Below, in pieces: positions 18,054-27,540 of a stretch of 64,000 bases of DNA. A program made the position numbers and the translations under genes. Source of the DNA: Alteromonas sp. M12 (GTDB lineage: Bacteria > Pseudomonadota > Gammaproteobacteria > Enterobacterales > Alteromonadaceae); assembly GCF_037478005.1 (NCBI RefSeq), contig NZ_CP144164.1:2480001-2544000 (forward strand), given 5' to 3'. The notes beneath the pieces are model-generated. The model worked only from the letters and a program-made list of their open reading frames with translations. It was not told the origin of the DNA and searched no databases. Position 1 is the first letter of the stretch, and every line of letters begins with the position of its first letter.

Positions 18054-19148
18054 ATGATTTCCACTTCGATATTCCCAGGTCGTTATGTTCAAGGTGACCA
18101 AGCACTAAGCATTCTGCCTGAAGAAGTAGCAAGACACGGCAAGAGAGCTTTTATCATAGCTGATAAATTTGTTACTGATAGTAATAATGGAATGTTTAAA
18201 GAGGCTTTGGGTCAATTAAATGATTCTAAACTACAGCTTTTTGGTGGTGAATGTTGCGACCAAGAAATAACCAAGCTATGTGAACGGTTTTCCGGTGACA
18301 CCAGTGATGTGATTATTGGTATTGGCGGTGGTAAAACACTTGATACAGCTAAAGTTGTCGGCTACAAACAAAATTGTCCGATCATCTTAATTCCAACCAT
18401 TGCCTCTACTGACGCACCATGTAGCGCGTTATCCGTAATATACAATTCCGATGGTTCATTTAATCGATATGAAGTACTGCCACATAACCCTGAGGTGGTT
18501 TTAGTCGACACTAATGTCATAACCCACGCTCCGGTAAGATTTTTAGTGGCAGGCATGGGAGATGCATTTGCCACTTGGTTTGAAGCTGAAGATTGCAGAG
18601 TAAAACGCGGCACAAACATGACCGGCAGAGTAGGGCCACTAAGTGCTTATGCCTTAGCTAAGTTATGTCATGAAATCTTGATTGAATATGGTCTATATGC
18701 AAAACGCGCTTGTGAAAGCAGCATAGTAACGCCCGCACTTGAACATGTAGTTGAGGCCAATACGTTATTAAGTGGATTAGGCTTTGAAAGTGGCGGTTTG
18801 GCAGCAGCACATGCAATCCACAACGGATTAACGACTATCGCAGCTACTCACAATTATTATCATGGTGAAAAAGTCGCAATTGGACTTCAAGCAATGATGT
18901 TTCTCACTGATAGGCCCAGTAAAACCATTGATTTAGTATTCGATTTTTGTCAATCAATCGGTTTACCTATTTGTCTTGAGGATATTGGAATGATTGATCC
19001 CACGGAAGATGATCTAATGAAAGTTGCTAAACGAGCATGTGCTGAGGGTGAAACTATCCATAATGAGCCTTATGAAGTAACCCATAGAAAAGTCATGCAT
19101 TGCATTAAAGCCGCAGATGCCGAAGGTAGACGTAGAAAGAAATTATAA
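18054..19148 (+). CDS. gldA: Glycerol dehydrogenase
   Basis: A 364-residue iron/zinc alcohol dehydrogenase of the glycerol dehydrogenase family, which oxidises glycerol to dihydroxyacetone with NAD+ or runs the reverse reaction. The NAD-binding motif is IGIGGGKTLDTAK. The metal ligands are Asp170 (GMGDAFATW), His253 (AAAHAIHNGL) and His270 (YYHGEKVAIG), spaced as in Bacillus GldA. The opening ISTSIFPGRYVQGDQAL matches the family. The gene ends 11 bp from the convergent Na/Pi transporter. The perfect FNR box upstream suggests anaerobic induction. No dihydroxyacetone kinase is nearby, so the flux direction cannot be inferred. Confidence 0.92.
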   Translation: MISTSIFPGRYVQGDQALSILPEEVARHGKRAFIIADKFVTDSNNGMFKEALGQLNDSKLQLFGGECCDQEITKLCERFSGDTSDVIIGIGGGKTLDTAKVVGYKQNCPIILIPTIASTDAPCSALSVIYNSDGSFNRYEVLPHNPEVVLVDTNVITHAPVRFLVAGMGDAFATWFEAEDCRVKRGTNMTGRVGPLSAYALAKLCHEILIEYGLYAKRACESSIVTPALEHVVEANTLLSGLGFESGGLAAAHAIHNGLTTIAATHNYYHGEKVAIGLQAMMFLTDRPSKTIDLVFDFCQSIGLPICLEDIGMIDPTEDDLMKVAKRACAEGETIHNEPYEVTHRKVMHCIKAADAEGRRRKKL

Positions 19149-19159
19149 ATCTAATGGAG

Positions 19160-20749
19160 TTAACCATTTGTCAAAGCCCTTGACTCTGACAAGTGGTTTG
19201 CACACCTTTCAATGTGTTGGGCGACATGGACTAACCAGCGAAAAGCATCCAGCATGTTAGTTGCATCTACTATGTTAAACTCATCGTTGGTTACTCTTGT
19301 AAGTATATTATGCCTAAATTCCCGATGTTCAGAATTGAGTTTTTTGTATAATTCAGTCACTTTTTTCATTGGTGTTGACCATTGGTTTTGCTCAATTCCG
19401 CTGACTAATGTTGTTATTGCCTCGTTTAGTTTAATAGACCAATCATTGAGTTCAGTGGGTAGGGAATTAGAAAACCTTTGACTGGGTAATTCTTCGCATC
19501 GTTCATGTAACCTTTGCATATGATCCAAAGTGTGAATCATATTTAATAGGCGTTCTTGTTGCGCGCTGTTTTCAACCGGGATGGAATCTATAAATTCACG
19601 AGAAACATCAATATCGGTCTGTAGTTCAACCAGTTTAGTGGCCATTGAAGTGTCTTTTTGCAATATTTCTGACGTGGTTTTTAATAACGAAATCATTTGT
19701 TTTCTTAACGAATCCAGCGCTAAATCTAGTGCAATTGAAGGTTGATTAAGAATGCTGTCGTCTAACTGATCTGAATTTGTTTTTTGATTAGATCGAATTA
19801 AGCGTTCTATCACTTTTGCAAAAACGTTGCTAAAGGGTAAAACAATAATGATCCCGAGTAAGTTAAACGCCGAATGAAAAGTAATTAGCGCTATTTCTGC
19901 ATGTTCAACGATAGGCTCTGCCGTAAGATATTCCCATGCCACTACAAAAGGCGTAACAAACATTAAAGCGGTTACACCTGTAAATAGATTATAAATCACA
20001 TGAGAATAGCCAGTACGCTTAGCGGCTATAGATGCCCCCGTTGTTGCCATTAGTGCGGTTACAGTAGTGCCAATGTCCATTCCTATCACCAGGGTTGCTG
20101 CTACTTCAAAATCAATTAAATCGGAATAAAGCGCAGTTAATGCAGCGGCGACACCGGCGCTTGATGATTGGGTAACGAGGGTAAAAAGGATAGCAAAACC
20201 TAAAACCGTTAATTTTTGCAATAAGGTGGAAACCGACAAACCTTCGAATGAGAAAAAATCTCGCAGGCTAGACATACTTTGTTGGAGTTCAGTTATTCCT
20301 ACAAAAATAAGTCCAAAACCCGCAATAGTTAGCCCTAATGCGGCTAAGTTCGTTTTAGCAAACAGACGAAGAAGAGCGCCACTAAAAATAAGCGGAAACG
20401 CAATTACACCGAGTTTAAGTTTAAACCCAAACAATAAAACCAACCATCCGGTAATGGTTGTTCCTATGTTAGCGCCAAATATAACGCCTAGCGAATGACT
20501 AAAAGTCATTAAACCAGCTCTTACAAAGCCGACCGTTGCCACAGTTACTGCACTAGAGGATTGTAAAATGGCTGTACTCAACGCGCCACAAAGTGCGCCA
20601 GAGTAGGGGCTGCGAGTGTATTCCATTAAACGAACTCTAATTAATTTACCTGCGAGATCTTTTAAACCGTCAGTCATAACTATCATGCCAAGCAAGAAAA
20701 GTCCGACGCCGCCTAAAATCTCTGCAAATAGTGTCCATTTATCTGTCAT
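19160..20749 (-). CDS. Na+/phosphate cotransporter family protein
   Basis: A 529-residue protein of the Na/Pi-cotransporter (PF02690, YjbB/NptA-like) family. The N-terminal ~310 residues are strongly hydrophobic and contain the two family repeats with QSSSA motifs (ILQSSSAVTVATVGF and VTQSSSAGVAAALTAL) and GANIGTTITGW / GMDIGTTVTAL. The C-terminal ~200 residues are a soluble, helical PhoU-like domain. It probably moves phosphate across the inner membrane; YjbB of E. coli works in export. It is convergent with gldA. No Pho box was recognised upstream. Confidence 0.88.
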   Translation of the reverse strand: MTDKWTLFAEILGGVGLFLLGMIVMTDGLKDLAGKLIRVRLMEYTRSPYSGALCGALSTAILQSSSAVTVATVGFVRAGLMTFSHSLGVIFGANIGTTITGWLVLLFGFKLKLGVIAFPLIFSGALLRLFAKTNLAALGLTIAGFGLIFVGITELQQSMSSLRDFFSFEGLSVSTLLQKLTVLGFAILFTLVTQSSSAGVAAALTALYSDLIDFEVAATLVIGMDIGTTVTALMATTGASIAAKRTGYSHVIYNLFTGVTALMFVTPFVVAWEYLTAEPIVEHAEIALITFHSAFNLLGIIIVLPFSNVFAKVIERLIRSNQKTNSDQLDDSILNQPSIALDLALDSLRKQMISLLKTTSEILQKDTSMATKLVELQTDIDVSREFIDSIPVENSAQQERLLNMIHTLDHMQRLHERCEELPSQRFSNSLPTELNDWSIKLNEAITTLVSGIEQNQWSTPMKKVTELYKKLNSEHREFRHNILTRVTNDEFNIVDATNMLDAFRWLVHVAQHIERCANHLSESRALTNG

Positions 20750-21056
20750 TCAATTTGCCCATAAGTTATCCATGCTACTGAGACACAATGTGTCCAGCTT
20801 GAAACTCTTCTAATCATGCAATTTTGTAACCCTGACACTGTAATATTTTCACAGATGCAGATATTAGATTAGTCTAGAAAACACAATTTTGAACCAATAA
20901 AAAAGATAGGTAAGAAAATAATTCTTTTAAATCAATGCATTTAGCCAATTTGAGCATACCAAACGAGTTGCCACGTCCACATGGTCCAGTCTTTGCTCCA
21001 TACCTAGTGCAGTCAACAAACGTCTTATTTAACTTCAACACTAAACGGAGAATTTT
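20750..21056. other. Intergenic region between Na/Pi transporter and csbD
   Basis: About 307 bp that must carry the divergent promoters. TCCATACCTAGTG near 20999 could be a sigma-S-like -10 for the csbD-type gene, since that family is commonly sigma-S- or sigma-B-controlled. No clear operator was found. Confidence 0.35.
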
Positions 21057-21251
21057 ATGAATGATGATCAAATTAAAGGCAACTGGAAAGAGTTAAAAGG
21101 TAAAGTACAGAAGAACTGGGGAAAGATTACCAATGATGACCTTGATAAAATGGAAGGTACTCGTAAAGAGTTAGTTGGTAAGGTCCAGCAGTCCTATGGA
21201 AAATCCAAAGAAGAAGCGGAAAAACAAGTCGATCAATTCCTTAATAGCTAA
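21057..21251 (+). CDS. CsbD family stress protein
   Basis: A 64-residue hydrophilic, highly charged protein of the CsbD family (YjbJ in E. coli). It opens with MNDDQIKGNWKELKGKVQKN, continues with WGKITNDDLDKMEG and closes with the repeat-like GKVQQSYGKSKEEAEKQV. These proteins are abundant under stress and in stationary phase, but their molecular role is unknown. A ribosome binding site (CGGAG) precedes the ATG. It is a single gene with a perfect terminator at 21275. Confidence 0.93.
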   Translation: MNDDQIKGNWKELKGKVQKNWGKITNDDLDKMEGTRKELVGKVQQSYGKSKEEAEKQVDQFLNS

Positions 21252-21274
21252 TTTCTCGTTACTTTAAAAAAACT

Positions 21275-21304
21275 AGTGGTCGGTAAATACCGACCACTTT
21301 TTAT
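21275..21304 (+). terminator. Rho-independent terminator after csbD-type gene
   Basis: AGTGGTCGGT-AAAT-ACCGACCACT, a perfect 10-bp stem, followed by TTTTTAT and preceded by an A-run. Confidence 0.95.
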
Positions 21305-22480
21305 ACCGTACTAAGAAACGATCATTAACCATATTTCAAAAGCTTCATGTAATAACTTCCTGAATCATTCCTGAGTAAACCCTAAATCTCAATTCCCAAA
21401 ATCTTAAAACTCTGAATCTTATAAGAGTATGTTCGAACCTCTAAACACTCAATTTAAACGGATGAGTGCTTATTAAGTTAAAGTGATGATCCAACAAAGA
21501 TTAAATGGCCACAGAAAATAAATTCCTCTAAAACAAATCTTCTAATTGAATCTAGTTTGCTCAAAACAAAAATAAGAGTAACAGCACCGTACGTAAATTC
21601 TGACAACTTAGGTACGTTAAATTCAAAAAGCAGAAGCACACAGACTCGTTAAATAAGCCCATATTTTATCAAAAACGCCCGAGAAGCCCTCTCATCCACA
21701 TTAATACCAATATTCGTATAATGTATATTATGTTAAATTAAATATAGTTTTATTAATAAGTGCTTACTCTCGCTGCCCGACACCACCAGAATTGACGTAT
21801 TGAGGCTAAATGAGATTTTGTCACCCCTCTTTGAATTTAATAATTAAATTATTTTTGTAGGAACTCTTGCGTTTAATTTGATTGGAGTTGGCTTGTTGAA
21901 TGGCAATTATTGAATACTATGATTTAATAGGTTCACTTCTTATAAAGCCCTAGATACTTTTAAACACTGATCGTTGAAATATGATCTGATTGAATGTTTT
22001 GTTTTTGTTTCTACAAACAGCTAGAAATTACTCTTTGGCTAATAATTGAAAGTGTTTTTCTTTCTCGGAAACTTACAAGTATCGACTGACGTTTCAATTA
22101 TTGAACGCTACCAAGGCCCAGTTAGTAAATCTTACTAGTTAGTGGTTAATCGAGTCTTGTTTAAAAATTTCTCGATTACCTATTCTAGTTTATCTCTGTG
22201 ATCTCAGTACTTTGTGATTAGCATTTCAAACATTAGTATTTTAAAAGAATAATTGAGTGTCATTTTTTTGGTATTTGAAAATTGACAGCCTAGCAATAGC
22301 TAAAATGAAGTGATTGTTTAGAGTGTTACATGGGTTTAAATAGCTGCAAATAAATACTTTTTCTCAATGTGGTAAGTGAATCATGGTTATATTTTGCGAA
22401 TTTATTAACCTTTAGCTAAATTATTTAGTTATTGTTAGCTATAGCTAAATAATTTAGATTTTTGTAGTGAAAAAGTATTT
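21305..22480. other. 1.2 kb AT-rich region without recognised genes
   Basis: The longest gene-free stretch of the window. I found no frame with family likeness and no tRNA or rRNA. It holds an 8-bp inverted repeat TAATCGAG/CTCGATTA (22147-22178) and, at its right edge, the twin palindromes listed separately. It may be decayed sequence or may carry unrecognised small RNAs. Confidence 0.5.
22416..22457. repeat. Twin palindromes upstream of the 22481 gene
   Basis: CTAAATTATTTAG (22416-22428) and CTAAATAATTTAG (22445-22457) are each palindromic around a central base and are exact reverse complements of each other. Their centres are 29 bp apart and the second ends 23 bp before the start codon. 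They could be paired operator sites or a 13-bp RNA stem. Confidence 0.6.
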
Positions 22481-22909
22481 ATGAAACAACGGTACCTCAG
22501 CTTATTGGTATTTTTAGGGTTTTGTGTTGAAGCGTCTGATTCAAAACCCGTTATAGCTATTTTTGATCGGAAAATTGAATTGCCCAGCAATTGTGTCCGA
22601 AATATAAAACAAAGTAATCAAACGCAAATATCTTATTATTGTTCAGCAAATAATATTAAGTCTGACATTTGTGAAGTGATTGTTACTGCTAATGATTTTA
22701 ATCAAAGCATTATTTCAAACTTGGTAGCGGATTTAAGTTTAGACAGTAACTCGTATAGATTGAACCAGTTTAAAGTATCGGAGTTGTCTAAAAAGGACAG
22801 CAATTCGGCATTTCGTATCTACACTTCAATATGTAACGCTGACGCATGTATTACTATTTTTGGAAACTATCAAACTGTTGTTTCTGATATAAAACAACAA
22901 TTGAGGTAA
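22481..22909 (+). CDS. Hypothetical exported protein
   Basis: A 142-residue protein that I do not recognise. The N-terminus is a signal peptide (MKQRYLSLLVFLGFCVEASD). The mature part is rich in Asn, Ser and Ile, has six cysteines that could form disulfides (SNCVRN, YYCSAN, SDICEV, TSICNADACI), and has no hydrophobic anchor. It is followed 8 bp later by the DUF3592 membrane protein, so the two likely share a transcript. The upstream palindromes suggest dedicated regulation. A periplasmic or secreted location is likely. Confidence 0.65.
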   Translation: MKQRYLSLLVFLGFCVEASDSKPVIAIFDRKIELPSNCVRNIKQSNQTQISYYCSANNIKSDICEVIVTANDFNQSIISNLVADLSLDSNSYRLNQFKVSELSKKDSNSAFRIYTSICNADACITIFGNYQTVVSDIKQQLR

Positions 22910-22917
22910 TTAAACAG

Positions 22918-23412
22918 ATGATTGAGTATACAAAAGAAATGTGGGGGCTAGCCTCTGAAGGAGAAAAGCAAGGTGTACTCTTTTTTGTCGTCTTCTATCT
23001 GTTGATAGTGTGCTTATATTCTTTTATCAAACAAATTTTAATACGACAGTGGCCTGTAGCAAAAGGTACTTTATTAACAGCCTCTGTTGAACAATCGGGA
23101 GTACCGCAAATTCTTTTATCCGACCAAGAATATAAAGTGAACTCGTTATATGCGTATCAGGTCTCAGGTAAAGTGTATCAAGGAAAACGAGTGTCTCCAT
23201 GGATTATAATTGCCTCGCACAATGCTAAATTCATCCTTAAAACCCAGTTAAATAAGATCAAAAAAAATGAAGATGGCAGCGTAAATGTAATTTATAACCC
23301 TAAAGCACCCGCTAAAAGCTATTTATTAAAACCAGGCGTTATTGGTATGGTTATCACTTTCGGTATCGCGGTTATCCCGCTGCTGTTATATTTTCAAGAA
23401 TACTGTGCTTGA
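22918..23412 (+). CDS. DUF3592 membrane protein
   Basis: A 164-residue protein with one hydrophobic segment near the N-terminus (VLFFVVFYLLIVCLYSFI) and one at the C-terminus (VIGMVITFGIAVIPLLLYF). Between them is a beta-rich soluble domain with the DUF3592 pattern: WPVAKGTLLTASV near the start, YAYQVSGKVYQGKRVSPW in the middle and VNVIYNPKAPAKSYL near the end. Function is unknown. It probably sits in the inner membrane with the middle domain on one face, and is paired with the exported protein upstream. Confidence 0.72.
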   Translation: MIEYTKEMWGLASEGEKQGVLFFVVFYLLIVCLYSFIKQILIRQWPVAKGTLLTASVEQSGVPQILLSDQEYKVNSLYAYQVSGKVYQGKRVSPWIIIASHNAKFILKTQLNKIKKNEDGSVNVIYNPKAPAKSYLLKPGVIGMVITFGIAVIPLLLYFQEYCA

Positions 23413-23508
23413 GGTCTTAAAAAGCACATAGGTATCGCCTCAGAACAGCACTTTAGTGGATTTTCATTTAGCGTTATGCAACAACCATAACCCTTCCCTA
23501 TTTTTTAT

Positions 23509-24090
23509 TTAATGCTGCTGTAGCCTGTTATACACACATAAACTCGCGTAAGCATCGTTGGATGCATAAAGTATTTGTTTTGTTGTTAACGTTATATTTG
23601 ACCAATTACTTTTCTGTGCAGATTTCGAGAGTTTTTGATGCAGTACCATGGCAACCGCTAATCTCGCCCCAACCTTGTCCTTTAGATTAAGATGTTGCAT
23701 CACTGAACTAGACAACTCTTCTGTATTGACCAATTCAACAGCAAATTTTTTACGCAACAACTTTCGATCAACGGTTAAGCCGAACCCTACTTTCTTAATC
23801 TCTGGATTTTGCAAAATAGGCAAAATTACAGTTAACGCGTCCAAAAAATGCGTTTGAAATAAATATGAATTATTAAGCGTGGATAACTGAATTAAATGAG
23901 GGCCATCAGAAACCTCCCCTTTAACAAATACAGGTTTAGATTCAGTATCAAAACCAAGTGCAACATGCTCTTCTAGTATTTGTAAAACTTGTTTTGCTCG
24001 TTTGTCAGTAGTCACAACTTCTACTTTATCTACAGGTAAGCCGACAAATATCGGTAATTGATTTATTTCATCCTTTGTTGGCCTATCCAC
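23509..24090 (-). CDS. 3'-5' exonuclease, DEDDy family
   Basis: A 193-residue stand-alone exonuclease domain like the nuclease core of RNase D. The four acidic residues are visible: Asp48 and Glu50 in LGFDTESKP, Asp108 in GFGLTVDRK and Asp179 in YASNDA with the DEDDy tyrosine at 175. It has no HRDC domain, so it is not full RNase D. Proteins of this size in gammaproteobacteria are annotated as 3'-5' exonucleases acting on RNA or single-stranded DNA. The ATG begins MDRPTKDEINQLP. It is transcribed toward the DUF3592 gene. Confidence 0.88.
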   Translation of the reverse strand: MDRPTKDEINQLPIFVGLPVDKVEVVTTDKRAKQVLQILEEHVALGFDTESKPVFVKGEVSDGPHLIQLSTLNNSYLFQTHFLDALTVILPILQNPEIKKVGFGLTVDRKLLRKKFAVELVNTEELSSSVMQHLNLKDKVGARLAVAMVLHQKLSKSAQKSNWSNITLTTKQILYASNDAYASLCVYNRLQQH

Positions 24091-24364
24091 TAGGTACCTC
24101 TATTTAGAAAGTTTTAGGAAGTACACCGTAAATCAAGTTCACCTGTTTGGGCAACTCATCTTCGACGATAAATAATGAATATCTTACCTACAAAGCGCCT
24201 ATCTAGGAGATATAAAAAAACCTTAAGGAATTAATTATGTTGCGTAATGTCCATGTTAATATTCAATTATCTAAACTCAGTTTAAATTCGTATCTAAAGA
24301 CTGAGTATAATGATTTAACACAATGACTTAACAAAGTGCATTAGAAATCAGGAAGATAACCTAA

Positions 24365-26965
24365 GTGACACAAAAGAAATCAACCATCAGTAAAGTAATA
24401 CGAACTTTCGTCGTTTTGTGTTTGGTGCTTATTTTAGCGCTGCTGTTTTCGTTTGTGTTTAGAAACTCGTTGGTAGAATGGGTAAGTTCCTTTTGGCTAA
24501 CAGAGGATGTTTCCATAGAATGTTTAGACTTCGACGTTGGTATGGATCCTTTATTAGTCATCAAAACAATATGTCTCAAGGCCGAAGGTATAGAGATTCA
24601 AATCAATAACGCAGAATATACTATTGCCTCAAGCGAGTTTTCTAAACGCAATTTTATTACTCAAGCCAATGTCAATATCGAACGTATAGATGTACTCCAT
24701 CAACAAATCCCCTACTCATCAGACGCTGATCCTGAAGCAAACCCTGTCGCATTTGAGCAAACAGTAGCTAACAATGAGTTATGGTCACTGCCAGAGCTTT
24801 TGCCGCTGATTAAAATTGACCAAATCAATATAGATTCTTATCTTTTTGAACACGTTTTAAGTATTAGCATTTTTCAACCCAGTCGCTCGGAACTGGCCAT
24901 TAGAGGTGACATAGAGGCAAATCTGGTGATAGCTAAAGGCAATGTTAGCGGCGATTTTAATTGGTCTGGAAAGTTAATTTTATCGCAAAGCCAGCAACTT
25001 GAAATAATGAGTCAGCCTTATCAAGGCTATATTAAAGATTGGCAAGGTTTGATGGAAATGCCAATTCAAAGCCATTTTCAATACTCAGGGTCAATGCTTC
25101 AAAGCCAACATGAGTTTAACCTCAGCAATGTTATTACATTTGATAATTGTGCGATCCCACTGCAAGTTGATGGGGTCATTGATACCCAGTTAATTTTGAC
25201 ATCGTTGCAACTGCAAATAGACCTTAGCTCTTTACACACTCAAGTAACAACGAGTCAATGTAGTTCGGCGACAGCGGTTACCACTGCAGTCAATCTAGAT
25301 TCTTGGTTAATAGACATCCCTGCACTTAATACTGTATCTCAATCGGGTATTACGCTGCCAGAAATTAACCTCATGTCTAATGCAGTGGAAAATCCAGTAA
25401 AAATTAAGTTGAATGATATTCAAATAAGTAGTCAAAACGATGTGAAATTAAATTATCAGATGACACTAAATTCCAATGCAACCGCTATTTTAAGTGCTGA
25501 TAGTGCTCAACCTATTGACGCAAAACTAAATATCACGGCCTCTGGGAGTATTTTAAAAGAGGCTGAAGAAACTCGAATTAGCGGTACTAAAAACCTTTTT
25601 CAGATTAGCGATGTAACAACCGATTTAGGCACAATTAAATCCGTTAATACTCGCTTCGATTTCTCTTTATTAAAAAGCGCTGATGGCCCTTGGAAAACAC
25701 GTGGTAATGGTCAGATTCAGGCTAACGAGTTAACAAATAAAGCTTTAACTATTCGTTCTCTGGTCACTGATTTTAACATTGAGCAAGACACAATCGCTCT
25801 GTTAACCGTTAATCTTAAAACTAAGCTGCAAGGGATTCAAAATGATAAATTTGCGGTGAAAACGGTTAGTAACGATCTCAGCCTTAGTTTCGCTGAATTT
25901 CAACAAATCAGTGGCAACGGGAAATCAAAATTACAAGGCATTACTGCAAATACTGTCAATATAAGTAGTTTCGATTTTAACCATCAAGTTAACGGCCAGA
26001 TTCAACCCTACAAGTTAGCTGGGAACCATGAGTTTACTTTGCCTTCTGGTTTATTAGGGAATCTATTTCACGATGAGCAAAATATATCGGTTTTAGTGCC
26101 TGAACAGTCAGTAACCTATCTTAATTCCATTGTGAAACAGTTAGCGCCAGAGCTGAATTTGTTAACCGGAAAACTAGCGGTGAGTTTAACAAAGGCAAAT
26201 GACGAAAGTGACTTCAACGGTAAGGCTATGCTGAATAATTTGAGCGCCGAATACCAAGATTATCAGATAATAAATGCACAAATTGACGCTCCATTTATAC
26301 TTGATTCATCTGGAATTCAGCTTAACAATGGCAAAATTAACGTAGAAGAGATTAATGTAGGCGTCCCCATGACGCAGATTGACGCAAGTTTAAGTATGCA
26401 CGATAGTGTGCCTAAGTTAGATTTTGCCCAAGCCCACATTATTGGCGGACAAGTGACACTTTCTGACTTTTGGCTAGACAACCGAAAACAATTACTTATG
26501 CTGGATATTAATGATATTGATTTAAAGCAACTGGTAGATTTACAAAATCAAGAAGGTATCGAAGTTAGCGGTGAAGTATCTGGAGATCTACCCATTTATT
26601 GGGACTCCGGATTCAGCACAATTGACAAAGGTATATTATTAAACGATGGGCCTGGTAAGTTAAAAATAAGCAATAACGAAGCCTTTAACGCCATCAAACA
26701 ACAGCAAGATCAATTGGCCTTTTTAGAAAATGTCGAATTTAGCAAGCTTTCAAGTGAAGTATCTCTGTCGGATGATGGCTGGTTAGATTTGAAAATCGGA
26801 ATAAATGGAATTAACCCTGAAAAAAACCAAGAAATAAACTTTAATTACAGCCATAAAGAAAACATTTTCACGTTATTTAAGTCAATGCGAATAACTAACT
26901 CAGTTCAAAATTCCATTGAAAAACGCATTCAACAAAGATTATCAAATAAGGATAAGAATCTGTGA
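24365..26965 (+). CDS. ydbH: YdbH family AsmA-like intermembrane lipid transport protein
   Basis: An 866-residue protein anchored by one N-terminal membrane segment (TFVVLCLVLILALLFSFVF) and otherwise periplasmic and beta-rich, as in AsmA-like proteins. YdbH works redundantly with TamB and YhdP to carry phospholipids from the inner to the outer membrane. The assignment rests on length, topology and above all context: it is followed by a YnbE-type lipoprotein (4-bp overlap) and a YdbL protein, the exact ydbH-ynbE-ydbL order of E. coli. The start is a GTG at 24365; the ribosome binding site is weak (GGAAGATAACCTAA). Confidence 0.88.
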   Translation: MTQKKSTISKVIRTFVVLCLVLILALLFSFVFRNSLVEWVSSFWLTEDVSIECLDFDVGMDPLLVIKTICLKAEGIEIQINNAEYTIASSEFSKRNFITQANVNIERIDVLHQQIPYSSDADPEANPVAFEQTVANNELWSLPELLPLIKIDQINIDSYLFEHVLSISIFQPSRSELAIRGDIEANLVIAKGNVSGDFNWSGKLILSQSQQLEIMSQPYQGYIKDWQGLMEMPIQSHFQYSGSMLQSQHEFNLSNVITFDNCAIPLQVDGVIDTQLILTSLQLQIDLSSLHTQVTTSQCSSATAVTTAVNLDSWLIDIPALNTVSQSGITLPEINLMSNAVENPVKIKLNDIQISSQNDVKLNYQMTLNSNATAILSADSAQPIDAKLNITASGSILKEAEETRISGTKNLFQISDVTTDLGTIKSVNTRFDFSLLKSADGPWKTRGNGQIQANELTNKALTIRSLVTDFNIEQDTIALLTVNLKTKLQGIQNDKFAVKTVSNDLSLSFAEFQQISGNGKSKLQGITANTVNISSFDFNHQVNGQIQPYKLAGNHEFTLPSGLLGNLFHDEQNISVLVPEQSVTYLNSIVKQLAPELNLLTGKLAVSLTKANDESDFNGKAMLNNLSAEYQDYQIINAQIDAPFILDSSGIQLNNGKINVEEINVGVPMTQIDASLSMHDSVPKLDFAQAHIIGGQVTLSDFWLDNRKQLLMLDINDIDLKQLVDLQNQEGIEVSGEVSGDLPIYWDSGFSTIDKGILLNDGPGKLKISNNEAFNAIKQQQDQLAFLENVEFSKLSSEVSLSDDGWLDLKIGINGINPEKNQEINFNYSHKENIFTLFKSMRITNSVQNSIEKRIQQRLSNKDKNL

Positions 26966-27141
26966 AAAAACTGCTCATATTGGTTCCTGCAATGTTTATC
27001 ATTGCTTGTACGCACACAGTGCAAGTTGAAACCAAAGAACCGATTACAATTAATATTAACGTTAAAGTTGACCATGAAATTAGGGTTAAAGTTGACAAAG
27101 AATTAGATGATATCTTCAGTGATGACAGTGAATTATTTTAA
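26962..27141 (+). CDS. ynbE: YnbE family lipoprotein
   Basis: A 59-residue lipoprotein between ydbH and ydbL. It starts at GTG 26962, overlapping the ydbH stop by 4 bp. The signal ends in a lipobox (MFIIAC), so Cys16 would be lipidated and the mature part is only about 44 residues. The mature sequence holds the family segment EPITININVKVDHEIRVKVD. In E. coli, YnbE is an outer-membrane lipoprotein that binds the C-terminus of YdbH to complete the intermembrane bridge. This gene is easily missed because of its size and GTG start. Confidence 0.9.
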   Translation: MKKLLILVPAMFIIACTHTVQVETKEPITININVKVDHEIRVKVDKELDDIFSDDSELF

Positions 27142-27150
27142 GGAGTTATG

Positions 27151-27468
27151 ATGAAATTTTTACGTATAACAATGTTAAGTACCCTACTCTTTTGTAGCGC
27201 TGTATTTGCTCTAGAGTTAGATGATGCTAAACAAAGTGGTTTAGTCGGCGAACAAGACAACGGCTATTTAGGCGCGGTAGTAAACCGCTCTGATGTGATG
27301 GAATTAGTTGGTGAGATCAATGTTAAACGCAAAGCGAAATACATTGAGTTGGCAAATAAAAATAATATATCTTTAGCACAAGTTGAAAAATTAGCCGCTA
27401 AAAAAGCTTTCGAAAAAACCGCTAAGGGACACTACATCAAATATGATGGTGATTGGGTGAAAAAATAA
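27151..27468 (+). CDS. ydbL: YdbL family (DUF1318) periplasmic protein
   Basis: A 105-residue exported protein with signal peptide MKFLRITMLSTLLFCSAVFA. The mature part carries the DUF1318 pattern: LDDAKQSGLVGEQDNGYLG then IELANKNNISLAQVEKLAAKKA and a C-terminal GHYIKYDGDWVKK. YdbL completes the ydbH-ynbE-ydbL operon and acts as a chaperone-like factor for YdbH-YnbE assembly. The AAGGAG site at 27140-27145 fits the second of two adjacent ATGs (27151) better than the first (27148). Confidence 0.92.
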   Translation: MKFLRITMLSTLLFCSAVFALELDDAKQSGLVGEQDNGYLGAVVNRSDVMELVGEINVKRKAKYIELANKNNISLAQVEKLAAKKAFEKTAKGHYIKYDGDWVKK

Positions 27469-27540
27469 TGGTCAGGGGGTTTTTGACTATCTAAATATCA
27501 TCATTTGATTGTCAAAAGCCTCAGCTTGCACGACCGCAAT

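Noticed and set aside
21305..22480. Search for tRNA, IS remnants or a hidden gene in the gene-free gap
   Set aside because: I found no T-loop motif, no terminal inverted repeats with target duplication and no frame with recognisable protein likeness.
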